The notes below the pieces were generated by a model. The model made no database searches. It was not told the origin of the DNA and was given only the letters and a program-made list of their open reading frames with translations. DNA of 64,000 bases, taken from contig NZ_QHKS01000017.1 of NCBI RefSeq assembly GCF_003353175.1, positions 121,083 to 185,082 on the forward strand. The letters run 5' to 3'. Origin of the DNA: Paraburkholderia lacunae (GTDB lineage: Bacteria > Pseudomonadota > Gammaproteobacteria > Burkholderiales > Burkholderiaceae). Below, in pieces: positions 62,369-64,000 of the stretch (its first letter is position 1; each line of letters opens with the position of its first letter). The translations under genes and the position numbers were made by a program.

Positions 62369-63436
62369 GTGCGTCCGAATCAGAATTCTCCAACGACCAC
62401 CCACGCCCTGACGCCGAAGATGCGCGCCCTCACACCCGCCGAAGTGCTGTTTGAAGGCGAAGTGCCGCCCGCTGTACTGCCTGTCTGCGATCACTACGCC
62501 GGCAGCGAAAAGCTGATGCTGAAATCGCTCGCGCTGCAGCAGCAACTCGGCCCGGTGTTCGACATCACGCTCGATTGTGAAGACGGCGCGCAGGTCGGCC
62601 GCGAAGCAGAGCACGCGGAGCTGGTCGCGTCGATGCTGGGCGGCGAGCATGACCGCTTCGGCCGCGTCGGCGTGCGGATTCACGATTTCGATCACGCGCA
62701 CTGGCGCGACGACGTGCGTCTCATTCTGCGCACCGCCAGGCGCGCGCCCGCCTACATTACCCTGCCGAAAGTCCGCAACGTCCCCGATGCCGCCGAAATG
62801 GTCGCGTTCATCGAAGCGACGCGGCGCGAACTCGGCGTCGCTCAGCCCGTGCCGGTTCAACTGCTGGTCGAGACCCACGGTGCGCTGGCGCGTGTGTTCG
62901 ATCTGGCCGCGTTGCCCGGCGTCGAAGCGCTCAGCTTCGGCCTGATGGACTTCGTCTCCGCACACGACGGCGCGATTCCCGATACCGCGATGCGCTCGCC
63001 CGGCCAGTTCGATCATCCGCTGGTGCGGCGCGCGAAGCTCGAGATTTCAGCGGCCTGTCATGCGCATGGCAGGGTGCCCTCGCATAACGTCAGTACTGAA
63101 GTGCGCGACATGAGCGTTGTCGCCAACGACGCCGCGCGCGCCCGCAACGAATTCGGCTACACGCGGATGTGGAGCATCCATCCGGCGCAGATCGAAGCGA
63201 TCGTTGCCGCGTTCGCACCGCACGACGAAGAGATCGTCACGGCCACCGAAATCCTGCTGGCCGCGCAGTCCGCGCAATGGGGACCGACACGCCATCACGA
63301 CACGCTGCACGACCGGGCCAGCTATCGCTACTACTGGTCGGTGCTGCGCCGCGCGCAATCCACTGGCCGCGCCGTCCCGCAAGACGCTGCGCCGCTCTTC
63401 ACGAAAGTGGGCACTAACGGGCAAGCCGCATCATGA
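62369..63436 (+). CDS. HpcH/HpaI aldolase/citrate-lyase-family CoA ester lyase (CitE-like)
   Basis: Up to 355 aa. Mg-binding and catalytic regions are recognisable: DITLDCEDGAQVG, VQLLVETHGALARVFDLAALP and the C-terminal RMWSIHPAQIEAI. Members cleave malyl-CoA, citramalyl-CoA or similar; here no lyase alpha or ACP subunit is nearby, so it is a stand-alone enzyme. Start is GTG 62369 or ATG 62420, neither with a strong ribosome site. It lies between mdh and prpC, suggesting a role in C3/C4 acyl-CoA or dicarboxylate metabolism. Confidence 0.88.
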   Translation: MRPNQNSPTTTHALTPKMRALTPAEVLFEGEVPPAVLPVCDHYAGSEKLMLKSLALQQQLGPVFDITLDCEDGAQVGREAEHAELVASMLGGEHDRFGRVGVRIHDFDHAHWRDDVRLILRTARRAPAYITLPKVRNVPDAAEMVAFIEATRRELGVAQPVPVQLLVETHGALARVFDLAALPGVEALSFGLMDFVSAHDGAIPDTAMRSPGQFDHPLVRRAKLEISAACHAHGRVPSHNVSTEVRDMSVVANDAARARNEFGYTRMWSIHPAQIEAIVAAFAPHDEEIVTATEILLAAQSAQWGPTRHHDTLHDRASYRYYWSVLRRAQSTGRAVPQDAAPLFTKVGTNGQAAS

Positions 63437-63633
63437 GGACGTCGATTCCGGCAGTGGCCAGCGCGCTGGCGGCGGACGGTGCGAACGCGCGCCGTGCTTC
63501 GGCGCCCGGCCTGCGTTTGCCGCGGCGGCAGACTGACGCTGAATACGCGGCACAAGGCTCGGCCAAGTTTGTGGCTCGACCAGCGGCTCGATCCGAAACG
63601 ATCGGCCGGCACAAAGGAGATCGGGGGAAATGA
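63433..63633 (+). CDS. Possible small coupled reading frame between the CitE-like gene and prpC
   Basis: A 66-codon frame whose ATG overlaps the CitE-like stop (ATGA) and whose TGA overlaps the prpC ATG. The peptide is Ala/Arg rich (MRTSIPAVASALAADGANAR…) with no family resemblance. The double overlap is suggestive, but composition fits random GC-rich DNA. It could equally be a plain intergenic leader of prpC. Confidence 0.25.
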   Translation: MRTSIPAVASALAADGANARRASAPGLRLPRRQTDAEYAAQGSAKFVARPAARSETIGRHKGDRGK

Positions 63634-64000
63634 GCGAGACGACGCAAACCGCCGGCGGACAAGGCGAGAGCGGTTCCCAAAGCGGCTTCAAACCGAAGAA
63701 ATCCGTCGCGCTGTCCGGCGTGACCGCGGGCAACACGGCGCTGTGCACGGTCGGCAAGACCGGCAACGACCTGCACTATCGCGGCTATGACATTCTCGAC
63801 ATCGCCGGCGCCTGCGAATTCGAAGAGATCGCGTATCTGCTGGTCCACGAAAAGCTGCCGACGCAGGCCGAACTGAGCGCCTACAAGACGAAGCTCAAGG
63901 CGCTGCGCGGGCTGCCCGCGAACGTGAAAGCCGCGCTCGAATGGATTCCGGCCGCCGCGCACCCGATGGACGTGATGCGCACCGGCGTGTCGGTGCTCGG
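63630..64000 (+). CDS. prpC: 2-methylcitrate synthase, N-terminal part (3' end outside window)
   Basis: The first 123 codons: a Gly/Ser-rich lead, then KKSVALSGVTAGNTALCTVG and GNDLHYRGYDILDIAGACEFEEIAYLLVHEKLP, the start of the short citrate/2-methylcitrate synthase type (propionate degradation: propionyl-CoA + oxaloacetate). GGAG/GGGGG precede the ATG. The Gly-Tyr-Asp block and Leu-rich helix distinguish it from GltA. Cut by the window edge, so the active-site residues are not visible. Methylcitrate rather than citrate synthase is by similarity and context. Confidence 0.88.
   Translation, partial: MSETTQTAGGQGESGSQSGFKPKKSVALSGVTAGNTALCTVGKTGNDLHYRGYDILDIAGACEFEEIAYLLVHEKLPTQAELSAYKTKLKALRGLPANVKAALEWIPAAAHPMDVMRTGVSVL

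Overview
The window looks like a stretch of a Burkholderiaceae genome, most probably Paraburkholderia or a close relative. It is GC-rich, and its core gene order (leuC-leuD-leuB-asd-fimV-truA-trpF-trpB-methyltransferase-trpA-accD-folC-dedD-like-cvpA-purF-metZ, and gltA-sdhE-sdhBADC-gntR facing mdh-citE-like-prpC) is the one I associate with Burkholderia-type genomes, where I recall it lying on the second chromosome. Species and replicon are inference.

Layout. 1-5 kb: the 3' end of treY, a CNNM/CBS membrane protein, a short histidine kinase with a degenerate ATPase domain, an FKBP prolyl isomerase and an AraC regulator. 5-24.5 kb: one long leftward run of core biosynthesis genes (methionine, purine, folate, fatty acid, tryptophan, lysine/threonine and leucine precursors). 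It also holds pilus/polarity factor FimV, pseudouridine synthase TruA, an orphan beta-class DNA methyltransferase inside the trp genes, and a 52-aa entericidin-like lipoprotein between leuC and leuD. 54.6-64 kb: the TCA block gltA, sdhE, sdhBADC, a GntR regulator, then rightward mdh, a CitE-like lyase and the start of prpC.

Between leuC and gltA lies about 30 kb of accessory DNA (24.7-54.5 kb). It is edged by two decayed genes: a DUF1479 remnant at 24.7-25.2 kb and a broken AraC gene at 53.9-54.3 kb. I saw no integrase, transposase or tRNA. Its centre (28-47.4 kb) reads as a catabolic region. It has a porin followed by periplasmic proteins, a Tat-exported acetamidase/formamidase-like protein, an MFS aromatic-acid-type transporter and an FAH-family hydrolase. 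It also has a sugar-type ABC transporter (one binding protein, one double ATPase, two permeases), a LacI regulator, and a seven-gene operon: intradiol dioxygenase, SDR, BKACE (DUF849), gamma-carbonic-anhydrase-like/PaaY-like protein, quinone-oxidoreductase-like MDR, cupin, AraC.

The most interesting signal is a repeated 14-bp operator (consensus TGCAAWCGNWTGCA). It occurs upstream of the porin, in the divergent ABC/lacI promoter region, and just downstream of the -10 of the dioxygenase operon. This suggests one LacI protein controls uptake and ring cleavage. No maleylacetate reductase, PcaIJ or PcaF is visible. I therefore propose that the BKACE enzyme and the two oxidoreductases finish the pathway after intradiol cleavage of an unknown substrate that may be taken up in sugar-like form. 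A second regulatory signal is a perfect 18-bp palindrome between gntR and mdh, a likely site for the GntR regulator of the TCA block.
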